Positions 1 to 6,881 of a stretch of DNA of 23,953 bases are shown piece by piece. A program made the position numbers and the translations under genes. Every line of letters begins with the position of its first letter. The stretch's first letter is position 1. The DNA is from Paludibacter sp. Lineage in GTDB: Bacteria > Bacteroidota > Bacteroidia > Bacteroidales > Paludibacteraceae. The notes under the pieces were generated by a model. The model was not told the origin of the DNA. It ran no database searches and worked only from the letters and a program-made list of their open reading frames with translations. The stretch spans positions 1 to 23,953 of the forward strand of contig JANJXE010000089.1 of the NCBI GenBank assembly GCA_024709185.1, in the 5' to 3' direction.

Positions 1-415
1 GATTATACGTCAGCCAGGAAAGAATATTGGCAACAGCAAAACTCATCCGGAAGGCAAAATTATCATCCTTACTGAAGAAATTATCGATTGAAAATGGTTC
101 CCGAATACTATAAGCAACGATTTCGAAGACAACGAACGGAACTAAATGCAACAACTGCCACCATTTCAGCCTGAACTCAGGGCGGGTCAGGGAACTCACA
201 TACACAAACATAGCCGGATTGAACAACAGGAACGAACTCGACAACAAGGGCTCACCAAACACCTCGTGATCGACTCCGCAGGTAAGGAACTCAATGGCAA
301 GCAAGGTAAGCCATCCCGACAAAATTTTATCAGGCAACGAACTGTCCTTTTTGGTGAACATGAGCAGGGCAGCAAACAATCCCTGACAGAAACCTATCCA
401 GGCAAGGGTATTCAT
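1..415 (-). CDS. Partial multi-helix membrane protein, possibly a membrane-anchored HTH regulator (3' end outside window)
   Basis: On the minus strand an open frame runs from the ATG at 415-413 to the window edge, 138 codons with no stop. It begins MNTLAWIGFCQGLFAALLMF and contains about five hydrophobic stretches (residues 4-20, 32-48, 59-76, 85-102 and 122-136) separated by short polar loops such as TKKDSSLPDK and TRPEFRLKWW. The pattern of short helices with a QGLFAALLxF opening and an R-L-K-W-x-Q-L-L-H-L-x-P segment resembles the N-terminal sensor half of Bacteroidota proteins that end in an AraC-type HTH. That is recognition from memory; the diagnostic C-terminus is not in view. A TACCTTTG box lies 19 nt upstream of the start. 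The gene is divergent from the NlpC/P60 gene. The coding call is firm and the functional guess is weak. Confidence 0.7.
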   Translation of the reverse strand, partial: MNTLAWIGFCQGLFAALLMFTKKDSSLPDKILSGWLTLLAIEFLTCGVDHEVFGEPLLSSSFLLFNPAMFVYVSSLTRPEFRLKWWQLLHLVPFVVFEIVAYSIREPFSIDNFFSKDDNFAFRMSFAVANILSWLTYN

Positions 416-433
416 ACATTTAAAGGATGAATA

Positions 434-441
434 CAAAGGTA
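434..441 (-). promoter_or_regulatory. Probable -7 box of the left-edge membrane-protein gene
   Basis: Read on the minus strand this is TACCTTTG, an exact match to the Bacteroidota TAnnTTTG -7 element. It lies 19 nt before the ATG at 415, so the leader would be very short. No clear -33 TTG is visible at the normal distance, so the promoter is only half supported. Confidence 0.45.
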
Positions 442-481
442 AAAAATAATTTAACAGCTAAGACAATTTAATGAGAAATCT

Positions 482-489
482 TATCTTTG
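482..489 (+). promoter_or_regulatory. Probable -7 box of the NlpC/P60 gene
   Basis: TATCTTTG matches the Bacteroidota TAnnTTTG -7 consensus and lies 25 nt upstream of the ATG at 515. The leader that follows is A-rich. No obvious -33 TTG is present. With the opposing box at 434-441 this makes 416-514 a compact divergent promoter region. Confidence 0.5.
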
Positions 490-514
490 TGTAAGCAAAC
501 GAAAAAAATTACGC

Positions 515-1354
515 ATGCACCGATATAGTAAACTGCTTTTTATCCTTACCACATTCAGCTTCTTTTCAGTTGCATTCGCACAGGAACAGGCCATTCTAAC
601 CACATATCCTTCGGATACACTACAAGCAAATCCAACCACTCAACTTTCAGGCACACTACACACTACTCCAATCAGTCATCCTTCAGTAACAACAGTGGTA
701 GAGCCAACCTGTTTAACCACCGACTCCCTAATTCGCTTTGCAAAACGATACCTGGGTAAACCCTACCATTACCGTCCCAATCCATCCATCCGGTTCGATT
801 GTTCGGGATTCAGCTCCTATGTCTATGATCATTTTGGATTTAAGCTCAAACGCTCATCTGCCGAACAGGCAACCCAATTTGGAAAAATTGAAAGGACAGA
901 GCTGAAACCCGGTGATTTGGTGTTTTTTTCCGGCCGAAGAGTGAATAAACGAGTGGGACATGTGGGAATAGTGGTGAATGCCCACGAAAACGGCAAATTT
1001 GAATTTATCCATTCATCCAACCAGAGCGGCATCGTGATTTCTCATTCCGATGAATATTATTATGCCAGGAGGTATATCTCGGCCGGAAGGGTGATTGATC
1101 AGGTGAATACAACCACTGAGGCAGATTCTACACAACACGCACTTGAAGGGGCATTGGCAAGTACAACCCAGACTCAGGCAATTAATACTCAGCCAGAACC
1201 GCCATCAGTAGTGTATCATCATGTAAGAAAAGGGGATACCCTGTATTCGATTGCAAAAAAGCATGGGATTACAGTTAGTACGTTGAAAAAACAGAACAAA
1301 CTCACCGGCGATAAAATCATGCCCGGGCAAAAGTTAGTCATCAACTTGTCATGA
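515..1354 (+). CDS. Secreted NlpC/P60 peptidase with C-terminal LysM domain
   Basis: A 279-residue exported cell-wall hydrolase of the C40 cysteine-peptidase family, expected to cut peptide bonds in peptidoglycan stem peptides. Residues 1-22 form a signal peptide ending AFAQ. A Thr/Ser-rich spacer follows (about 25-65), then the NlpC/P60 domain (about 68-190). The catalytic cysteine is C96 in FDCSGF, the histidine is H149 in VGHVGIV, and a third polar residue is likely H166 in FIHSS. After a low-complexity linker (about 197-232) comes one LysM repeat (about 234-278) with VRKGDTLYSIAKKHGI and the closing MPGQKL, which binds glycan strands. The layout (signal, peptidase, linker, LysM) is typical of Bacteroidota cell-separation or turnover enzymes. 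It appears monocistronic, with its own promoter and a 114-nt gap before typA. Exact bond specificity cannot be read from sequence. Confidence 0.92.
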   Translation: MHRYSKLLFILTTFSFFSVAFAQEQAILTTYPSDTLQANPTTQLSGTLHTTPISHPSVTTVVEPTCLTTDSLIRFAKRYLGKPYHYRPNPSIRFDCSGFSSYVYDHFGFKLKRSSAEQATQFGKIERTELKPGDLVFFSGRRVNKRVGHVGIVVNAHENGKFEFIHSSNQSGIVISHSDEYYYARRYISAGRVIDQVNTTTEADSTQHALEGALASTTQTQAINTQPEPPSVVYHHVRKGDTLYSIAKKHGITVSTLKKQNKLTGDKIMPGQKLVINLS

Positions 1355-1444
1355 GGCAATGAAACATTTACCTTAACATATTCAGTTGAATTATTAAAAT
1401 TAATATTTTCACCTTTCTCTTCTTATACTTTCCTGTAATTTTCG

Positions 1445-1452
1445 TATCTTTG
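1445..1452 (+). promoter_or_regulatory. Probable -7 box of typA
   Basis: TATCTTTG matches the Bacteroidota TAnnTTTG consensus and is followed by GCGCCC and an A-rich leader, with the typA ATG at 1478. The upstream stretch (1390-1440) is AT-rich but shows no clean TTG -33 element. Confidence 0.55.
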
Positions 1453-1477
1453 CGCCCTCAAAAAAAGATTGTGTTAC

Positions 1478-3277
1478 ATGCAGAAAATCAGAAACATCGC
1501 TATTATTGCGCACGTTGACCACGGAAAAACTACGCTGGTGGACAAAATGCTACTGGCCGGAAACCTGTTCCGTGAAAACGAAACCGCCGGCGAACTTATT
1601 ATGGACAACAACGACCTGGAACGCGAACGCGGTATTACCATCCTGGCCAAAAACGTGTCCATAGACTATAAAGGATACAAAATTAATATCATCGATACTC
1701 CGGGACACGCCGACTTTGGGGGCGAAGTGGAACGGGTGCTGAATATGGCCGACGGCGTGTTGCTGCTGGTCGATGCGTTCGAAGGTCCGATGCCCCAGAC
1801 TCGTTTTGTACTTCAAAAAGCACTTCAAATCGGACTGAAACCCATTGTTGTTATTAATAAGGTGGATAAGCCCAATTGTCGGCCCGATGAAGTGCACGAA
1901 ATGGTGTTCGACCTGATGTACAACCTCGATGCAACAGAGGATCAGCTTAACTTCCACACAGTGTATGGCTCGGCCAAAAACAACTGGATGGGCGACGACT
2001 GGAGTAAGCCTACCACTTCGATTACAACGCTGCTTGATGCGATTATCGAACACATTCCGGCTCCGGAAGTGCGCGAAGGAACGCCTCAGATGCTGATTAC
2101 CTCGCTCGATTATTCGAATTATGTGGGACGTATTGCTGTGGGTCGCGTGCACCGTGGAACGTTGCGTGAAAACATGGACGTGGCATTAGTTAAACGCGAT
2201 GGCTCGGTTGTGAAATCCCGAATCAAGGAACTACACACATTTACCGGTCTGGGACGAACTAAAACCAAAGAGGTTGGCTCGGGCGATATCTGTGCTTTAG
2301 TGGGCATCGAAGGGTTCGAAATCGGCGATTCTATTTGCGATGTACTGAATCCCGAACCACTGAAACCCATTGCGATTGACGAGCCGACGATGAGCATGGT
2401 GTTCACCATCAACGATTCGCCTTTCTTCGGAAAAGAAGGTAAATACGTTACTTCGCGCCACATCCACGACCGCCTGATTAAAGAACTGGATAAAAACTTA
2501 GCACTGAGGGTGGAAAAAAACCTGAATGCCGACGTTTGGAATGTGTACGGACGTGGCGTACTGCATCTTTCGGTACTCATCGAAACCATGCGCCGCGAAG
2601 GCTATGAGCTTCAGGTGGGTCAGCCACAGGTTATATACAAAGAAATTGATGGCAAACGCTGTGAGCCTATCGAACAGCTCAGCATCAACCTTCCGGAAGA
2701 AAGTTCGGGAAAAATAATCGAGATGGTGGCCATGCGCAAGGGCGAAATGCAGAGCATGGAAATCAAAAACGACCGCGTGCAACTCGAATTCATGATTCCC
2801 TCAAGAGGCATTATTGGCCTGCGTACCAATGCATTGACTGCCTCAGCCGGAGAAGCCATTATGTCGCACCGCTTCGTTGAATATCAGCCATACAAGGGAG
2901 ATATTGAAAAACGGGTTAACGGTTCGATTATCGCCATGGAAAGCGGAACAGCTTATGCCTATGCGATCGACAAACTGCAGGATCGCGGTCGATTCTTCAT
3001 TTTCCCTCAGGATGAAGTGTATGCTGGTCAGGTAGTGGGCGAAAATGCAAAGGAAGGCGACATGATTGTGAACGTCACCAAATCGAAGAAGCTCACAAAT
3101 ATGCGCGCATCGGGTGCCGATGATAAAGCACGGCTTATCCCACCCATTGTTTTCAGTCTTGAGGAAGCCCTCGAGTACATCAAAGAGGATGAATATGTGG
3201 AGATTACGCCCAAAAGCATCCGCCTGAGAAAGATACTTCTCGATGAAAACGACAGAAAACGAAACACCAAGAAATAA
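1478..3277 (+). CDS. typA: Ribosome-associated GTPase TypA/BipA
   Basis: A 599-residue translational GTPase of the EF-G/LepA class, which binds the 70S ribosome and aids 50S assembly and stress or cold adaptation. The G domain shows G1 HVDHGKTT (12-19), the switch II DTPGHAD (from 73) and G4 NKVD (127-130). RGITI in the switch I region and the C-terminal TypA-specific motif [10 protein letters not shown] also fit. Length matches the family (about 600). I chose the ATG at 1478 because it starts exactly at the conserved [12 protein letters not shown]; a TTG three codons upstream would only add MCY. The gene has its own TATCTTTG promoter and is followed after 65 nt by tig, which has another such box, so the two are probably separately transcribed. 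No key residue is missing. Confidence 0.96.
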   Translation: MQKIRNIAIIAHVDHGKTTLVDKMLLAGNLFRENETAGELIMDNNDLERERGITILAKNVSIDYKGYKINIIDTPGHADFGGEVERVLNMADGVLLLVDAFEGPMPQTRFVLQKALQIGLKPIVVINKVDKPNCRPDEVHEMVFDLMYNLDATEDQLNFHTVYGSAKNNWMGDDWSKPTTSITTLLDAIIEHIPAPEVREGTPQMLITSLDYSNYVGRIAVGRVHRGTLRENMDVALVKRDGSVVKSRIKELHTFTGLGRTKTKEVGSGDICALVGIEGFEIGDSICDVLNPEPLKPIAIDEPTMSMVFTINDSPFFGKEGKYVTSRHIHDRLIKELDKNLALRVEKNLNADVWNVYGRGVLHLSVLIETMRREGYELQVGQPQVIYKEIDGKRCEPIEQLSINLPEESSGKIIEMVAMRKGEMQSMEIKNDRVQLEFMIPSRGIIGLRTNALTASAGEAIMSHRFVEYQPYKGDIEKRVNGSIIAMESGTAYAYAIDKLQDRGRFFIFPQDEVYAGQVVGENAKEGDMIVNVTKSKKLTNMRASGADDKARLIPPIVFSLEEALEYIKEDEYVEITPKSIRLRKILLDENDRKRNTKK

Positions 3278-3292
3278 TTCGTAAAAATTTTG

Positions 3293-3300
3293 TATCTTTG
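3293..3300 (+). promoter_or_regulatory. Probable -7 box of tig
   Basis: TATCTTTG, identical to the boxes before typA and the NlpC/P60 gene, lies in the 65-nt gap after typA and 42 nt before the tig ATG. The -33 position falls next to the typA stop codon and shows no clear TTG. Confidence 0.5.
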
Positions 3301-3342
3301 CGGACTTTTACAAAAAGCAGATAACTATCAGTAAATTACAAT

Positions 3343-4692
3343 ATGAATATTGTCAGAAAAGACCACGACAGCGTCAATGCAACCATTACCATCAGCATTG
3401 AAAAAGCCGACTACAGCGAAAAAGTAGAGAAAACCCTTCGCGACTACCGCAAAAAAGCCAACATTCCTGGTTTCCGTCCGGGTATGGTGCCTATGGGATT
3501 GTTGAAGAAAATGTACGGCAAATCGATTCTTGCCGACGAAATCAACAAAATGCTTTCCGATGAATTGTACAAATACATTCGCGAAAACAATATCGGTATC
3601 CTGGGCGAACCTCTTCCTAACGAAGAAGAACAGAAGGAAATCAACTTCGATACCCAGGAAAATTTCGACTTCTCGTTCGATCTGGGTCTGGCTCCCGAAT
3701 TTGAAGTGGAACTGACCAAAAAAGATAAGGTTAAATTCTACCAGATTGCGGCAAGCGACGAAATGGTGAACAACCAGGTGAAATCGTACACCGGCCGCTA
3801 TGGCAAATACATTCAGGAAGAAGCCGTAGAAGAAAAGGACATGGTGAAGGGTCTGATTGTGGAGCTCGAAGGCGGTCAGGTAAAAGAAGACGGTATTCAG
3901 GTAAGCGATGCAGTACTGACTCCCGCTTACATGAAGGACGAAGCTTCTAAAACCAGTTTCTTAGGTAAAAAAGTGGGCGATCAGATTACCTTCAACCCAA
4001 AAACAGCTTTCGAAAATGAAGCCGAGATTGCTTCACTACTGAAACTGAAAAAAGAAGATGTGGCCGGACTGGAAGCCGATTTCCTCTACACCATTGAAAG
4101 CATTACCCGCTACCACGAAGCCGAAGTGAACCAGGAATTGTTCGACAAGGTGTATGGCGATGGCGTTGTAACTTCGGAAGAAGAATTCATTGGCAAGATT
4201 AAAGCTACGATTGAAGATCAGTTGGTGCAGGACAGCAATTACAAATTCGGAATGGATGCCCGCGAAGCGTTGGTTAAGAAATACGATAGTCTGGTATTCC
4301 CCGATGCCTTCCTGAAACGCTGGCTATTAGTTACCAACAAGGAACTTACAGCCGAAAAAATCGACGAAGATTTCCCGAAAATGATTGCCGACCTTAAATG
4401 GCAGCTTATCAAGGATAAAATTGCCCGTGCCAACAATGTACAGGTTGAAAACGAAGATGTACAGGCTTATGGACGCCAGGTTGCCCGCGCACAGTTTGCG
4501 CAGTATGGCATGACTGGTCTCGACGATGCCATTCTCGACAACTACGCAAAAGACATGTTCAAGAACGAAGAGCAATTGCGCAACATCATCGATCGGGTAG
4601 CTGAAAATAAGGTTATCGAAGTTATTAAAAACACAGTTAAACTCGACACGAAAGAAATTTCGATTGAAGAATTCAACAAAATGTTCGAATAA
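3343..4692 (+). CDS. tig: Trigger factor, ribosome-bound chaperone
   Basis: A 449-residue trigger factor, which docks at the ribosomal exit tunnel and shields nascent chains. The ribosome-binding N-domain (about 1-115) holds the signature IPGFRPGMVP, the Bacteroidota form of the GFRxGxxP loop. A central FKBP-like prolyl isomerase region (about 155-240) is recognisable by position and by ITFNPKTAF, but it is divergent, as is common in this phylum. The C-terminal helical chaperone arms (about 255-449) are rich in Glu and Lys, and the protein ends IEEFNKMFE. Length agrees with Bacteroidales orthologues (about 450). The next gene is clpP, in the conserved order tig-clpP-clpX seen across bacteria, although 129 nt with an inverted repeat and a possible promoter separate the two. 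Confidence 0.93.
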   Translation: MNIVRKDHDSVNATITISIEKADYSEKVEKTLRDYRKKANIPGFRPGMVPMGLLKKMYGKSILADEINKMLSDELYKYIRENNIGILGEPLPNEEEQKEINFDTQENFDFSFDLGLAPEFEVELTKKDKVKFYQIAASDEMVNNQVKSYTGRYGKYIQEEAVEEKDMVKGLIVELEGGQVKEDGIQVSDAVLTPAYMKDEASKTSFLGKKVGDQITFNPKTAFENEAEIASLLKLKKEDVAGLEADFLYTIESITRYHEAEVNQELFDKVYGDGVVTSEEEFIGKIKATIEDQLVQDSNYKFGMDAREALVKKYDSLVFPDAFLKRWLLVTNKELTAEKIDEDFPKMIADLKWQLIKDKIARANNVQVENEDVQAYGRQVARAQFAQYGMTGLDDAILDNYAKDMFKNEEQLRNIIDRVAENKVIEVIKNTVKLDTKEISIEEFNKMFE

Positions 4693-4703
4693 GATTTAAT
4701 TTA

Positions 4704-4801
4704 GCACAAAAGGCACAAAAGTTTGATTGCGGTAGGTTGTTAATCAGTTTATTTGATTAATTTTACACCTCCAAAAATGAAACCTTTTGTGCCTTTTGTG
4801 C
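4704..4801. repeat. Inverted repeat with 18-bp arms, each a tandem pair of a 9-mer
   Basis: The left arm (4704-4721) reads GCACAAAAGGCACAAAAG and the right arm (4784-4801) is its exact reverse complement, CTTTTGTGCCTTTTGTGC. The spacer is 62 nt (4722-4783). Each arm is itself two copies of GCACAAAAG, so the site holds four copies of one 9-mer, two per strand. The element fills much of the tig-clpP gap and the right arm lies 21 nt before the probable clpP start. No U-tract follows, so a simple intrinsic terminator is unlikely. In RNA the arms could form a long stem enclosing the putative clpP promoter region; alternatively it is a dispersed short repeat. Confidence 0.85.
4737..4765 (+). promoter_or_regulatory. 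Possible clpP promoter inside the inverted-repeat spacer
   Basis: TTG at 4737-4739 is followed after 18 nt by TAATTTTA (4758-4765), which departs from TAnnTTTG only in the last base. Spacing fits the Bacteroidota sigma-factor pattern. Transcription would start near 4772, so the transcript would carry only the right arm of the inverted repeat in its leader. Confidence 0.4.
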
Positions 4802-4821
4802 ATTTAAATAATTTGAAAGAT

Positions 4822-5499
4822 ATGAAACAAAATGAATTTCAGCACTATGCTACCAAGCATTTAGGATTAAGCAGCCTGGGACTCGAAAACTACATGAAGA
4901 TTACCAGCAGCTATATTTCACCTTCTATTCTGGAAGAACGCCAGCTTAATGTAACACAAATGGATGTGTTTTCGCGACTGATGATGGACCGAATCATTTT
5001 CCTGGGAACTCAGATTGACGATTATACCGCCAATGTGATTCAGGCTCAGCTTCTTTTCCTGGACTCTTCAGATCCCGGAAAAGACATTTCTATCTACCTC
5101 AACTCTCCGGGCGGTTCAGTGTATGCCGGATTAGGCATCTACGACACCATGCAGTTTATAGGTTCTGATGTGGGCACCATTTGTACCGGAATGGCCGCAT
5201 CGATGGCCGCTGTGTTGCTGGTAGCGGGGGCCAATGGCAAACGCTCGGCCCTGAAGCATTCGCGTGTTATGATTCACCAGCCTATGGGTGGCGCTCAGGG
5301 TCAGGCTTCGGATATTGAAATTACTGCCCGCGAAATTCAAAAACTGAAAAAAGAACTGTACACCATTATTGCAGATCATTCCGGAAATCCATACGACCGC
5401 ATCGAAAAAGATTCGGACCGCGACTATTGGATGACCTCGCAGGAAGCGCTCGAATATGGTATGATCGACCGCATTCTTATCAACGAAAAGAAGAAATAA
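4822..5499 (+). CDS. clpP: ATP-dependent Clp protease proteolytic subunit ClpP
   Basis: A 225-residue ClpP, the serine peptidase that forms the double-heptamer chamber and degrades substrates fed by ClpX or ClpA/C. The catalytic triad is S127 in GMAASMAA, H152 in RVMIHQPMGG and D201 in SDRDYWM; the order and spacing match the family. The N-terminal segment YATKHLG and ILEERQLNVTQMDVFSRLM are typical of Bacteroidales ClpP. I chose the ATG at 4822 because MKQNEFQHYATKHLG aligns with the usual start. Upstream in-frame starts (TTG 4753, ATG 4777) would add 15-23 residues encoded partly by the inverted repeat and not expected in the family. clpX follows only 3 nt after the stop, so the two are clearly co-transcribed. 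Confidence 0.95.
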   Translation: MKQNEFQHYATKHLGLSSLGLENYMKITSSYISPSILEERQLNVTQMDVFSRLMMDRIIFLGTQIDDYTANVIQAQLLFLDSSDPGKDISIYLNSPGGSVYAGLGIYDTMQFIGSDVGTICTGMAASMAAVLLVAGANGKRSALKHSRVMIHQPMGGAQGQASDIEITAREIQKLKKELYTIIADHSGNPYDRIEKDSDRDYWMTSQEALEYGMIDRILINEKKK

Positions 5500-5502
5500 G
5501 GA

Positions 5503-5796
5503 ATGGCAAAACAACTTCGACAATGCTCTTTTTGTGGCCGCTCCGAGAGTCAGATCGACTTTATGATTATGGGGCAAAACAACGTGCAAATCTGTAACGA
5601 ATGTGCGATGCAGGCCGCCGAAATAGTAAAGGAAAACGAAACCAGTAAATCGAAGCTCCCCAAGCTGAAGCGCGACGATGTGCCCAAGCCCATGGAGATT
5701 AAAAACTACCTCGACCAGTATGTGATTGGTCAGGATGAAGCCAAAAAGTATCTTTCGGTAGATGTGTATTATCACTACAAACGATTGATGCAGTAA
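5503..5796 (+). CDS. clpX: ClpX N-terminal fragment (zinc-binding domain and box II)
   Basis: The product if TAA at 5794 terminates: 97 residues carrying the four-cysteine zinc finger (CSFC and CNEC pairs), a charged linker and the start of the AAA+ domain through [13 protein letters not shown] and HYKRLMQ. The zinc domain of ClpX dimerises and recruits substrates and adaptors, but this fragment has no ATPase core. It starts 3 nt after the clpP stop. It should be read with the interrupted clpX entry. Confidence 0.6.
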   Translation: MAKQLRQCSFCGRSESQIDFMIMGQNNVQICNECAMQAAEIVKENETSKSKLPKLKRDDVPKPMEIKNYLDQYVIGQDEAKKYLSVDVYYHYKRLMQ

Positions 5797-5811
5797 AACA
5801 CCAACGACGAT

Positions 5812-6735
5812 GTGGAGATTGAAAAATCAAACATCATCATGGTAGGCTCCACCGGCACGGGTAAAACCCTGCTGGCTCGTACGATAGCACGCAAGCTGCA
5901 TGTACCTTTCACCATTGTTGATGCTACGGTACTTACCGAAGCCGGCTATGTGGGCGAGGATATTGAAAGCATCCTGACCCGTCTGCTTCAGGTAGCCGAT
6001 TACGATGTAAAGGCAGCTGAGCGCGGCATTGTGTTTATCGACGAAATTGATAAAATAGCCCGCAAGAGCGACAATCCGAGCATTACCCGCGACGTGAGTG
6101 GCGAAGGTGTTCAGCAGGGTTTGTTGAAGCTGCTTGAAGGATCGGTGGTGAACGTACCGCCGCAGGGAGGCCGTAAGCATCCCGAACAAAAGATGATTGC
6201 TGTGAATACCCAAAACATCCTGTTTATTTGCGGTGGTGCTTTCGACGGGATCGAGAAAAAAATTGCAGCACGCTTGAACACCAAGGTAGTCGGCTACAGC
6301 GCCACACTGGAAAAAGAGCATATCGACAAGCATAATCTCCTGCAATACATTGCACCGCAGGATTTAAAATCCTTTGGACTCATTCCGGAAATTATCGGTC
6401 GTTTGCCCATCCTGACCTACCTGGAGCCACTCGATCGCGAAGCATTAAGGAGGATTCTTACCGAACCGAAAAATTCCATCGTGAAGCAGTATCTGAAACT
6501 GTTTAAGATGGATGATATTGAACTGATTTTCAAGCCAGAAGTACTCGATTATATTGTAGATAAAGCCATTGAATTCAAGCTGGGTGCCCGCGGTTTGCGC
6601 TCCATAACGGAAACCATCATCATGGATAAGATGTATGAAATGCCTTCCAAGAAAGAAGAAAAACTCATCGTCGAACTTCCGTATGCGATCAGCAAAATCG
6701 AAAAAGCCAATATGAATAGGCTAAAGAGTGCGTAA
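5812..6735 (+). CDS. clpX: ClpX AAA+ domain fragment
   Basis: The remaining 307 codons in the same frame, from a GTG 15 nt after the TAA. It holds Walker A, Walker B, pore loops, the ClpP-contact loop and sensor 2, all intact. Translation could restart at this GTG by termination-reinitiation, but no ribosome-binding signal is visible. The product would lack box II, which contacts nucleotide in ClpX, so it would probably need the N-terminal fragment in trans to work. That is inference. Confidence 0.55.
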   Translation: MEIEKSNIIMVGSTGTGKTLLARTIARKLHVPFTIVDATVLTEAGYVGEDIESILTRLLQVADYDVKAAERGIVFIDEIDKIARKSDNPSITRDVSGEGVQQGLLKLLEGSVVNVPPQGGRKHPEQKMIAVNTQNILFICGGAFDGIEKKIAARLNTKVVGYSATLEKEHIDKHNLLQYIAPQDLKSFGLIPEIIGRLPILTYLEPLDREALRRILTEPKNSIVKQYLKLFKMDDIELIFKPEVLDYIVDKAIEFKLGARGLRSITETIIMDKMYEMPSKKEEKLIVELPYAISKIEKANMNRLKSA

Positions 6736-6776
6736 ATGGTTGCAGAACATGCATTGCGCAAAAAATATAAACAGAT

Positions 6777-6822
6777 AAAACAGGGTTTCATTAAAAAAAT
6801 GATATAAATCCTGCTTTTTTTA
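6777..6822 (+). terminator. Possible terminator after clpX
   Basis: AAACAGGGTTTCATT, an A-rich loop, then AATGATATAAATCCTG followed by a run of seven Ts. The arms can pair (CAGG with CCTG, CAT with ATG) but with unpaired bases between, so the hairpin is imperfect. The T-run and the place between clpX and the recQ promoter favour a terminator. Confidence 0.35.
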
Positions 6823-6832
6823 ACGAAAAGAC

Positions 6833-6862
6833 TTGTATATTTGAAATCTGTTTATAATTTTG
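6833..6862 (+). promoter_or_regulatory. recQ promoter
   Basis: TTG (6833-6835), 19 nt, then TAATTTTG (6855-6862): a full match to the Bacteroidota TTG-N19-TAnnTTTG arrangement. The recQ ATG follows 19 nt later, so the leader is very short. This is among the best promoters in the window. Confidence 0.65.
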
Positions 6863-6881
6863 CTAAGTCAAAAAAGCAACT

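Larger units (their letters stand above)
5503..6735 (+). pseudogene. clpX: clpX, ClpXP unfoldase gene interrupted by an in-frame TAA
   Basis: Read through, this 411-codon frame is a full-length ClpX of normal size. The N-terminal zinc domain has C8, C11, C31 and C34; box II YVIGQ lies at about 73-77; Walker A GSTGTGKT at 115-122; the pore loop GYVG at about 148-151; Walker B IVFIDEID at 176-183; the RKH loop at 224-226; the ClpP-contact loop VGY at about 263-265; and sensor 2 GARGLR at 361-366. Codon 98 (5794-5796) is TAA, in CAG-TAA-AAC, inside the variable loop between box II and Walker A. Both flanks are in the same frame, so this is a single nonsense codon, possibly C to T from CAA, and not a frameshift. 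The rest of the gene shows no decay. Recent mutation, base-call error, readthrough or a split protein are all possible. TAA ends typA, tig and clpP nearby, so it is not generally a sense codon here. Confidence 0.85.

Noticed and set aside
146..430. Plus-strand 94-codon open frame at the left edge
   Set aside because: Its composition is low-complexity and charged (many Gln, Arg, His) with no recognisable motif. It lies antisense to a minus-strand frame with clear membrane helices and a TACCTTTG promoter.
4691..4821. Small mobile element (MITE) between tig and clpP
   Set aside because: The inverted arms are internal tandem 9-mers, the element is under 100 bp, and no flanking target-site duplication is visible.
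5794..5796. Reassigned TAA codon or a recoded amino acid
   Set aside because: TAA terminates typA, tig and clpP in the same region and occurs in no other core gene body here, so a general code change is excluded. Local readthrough cannot be excluded and is kept under findings.
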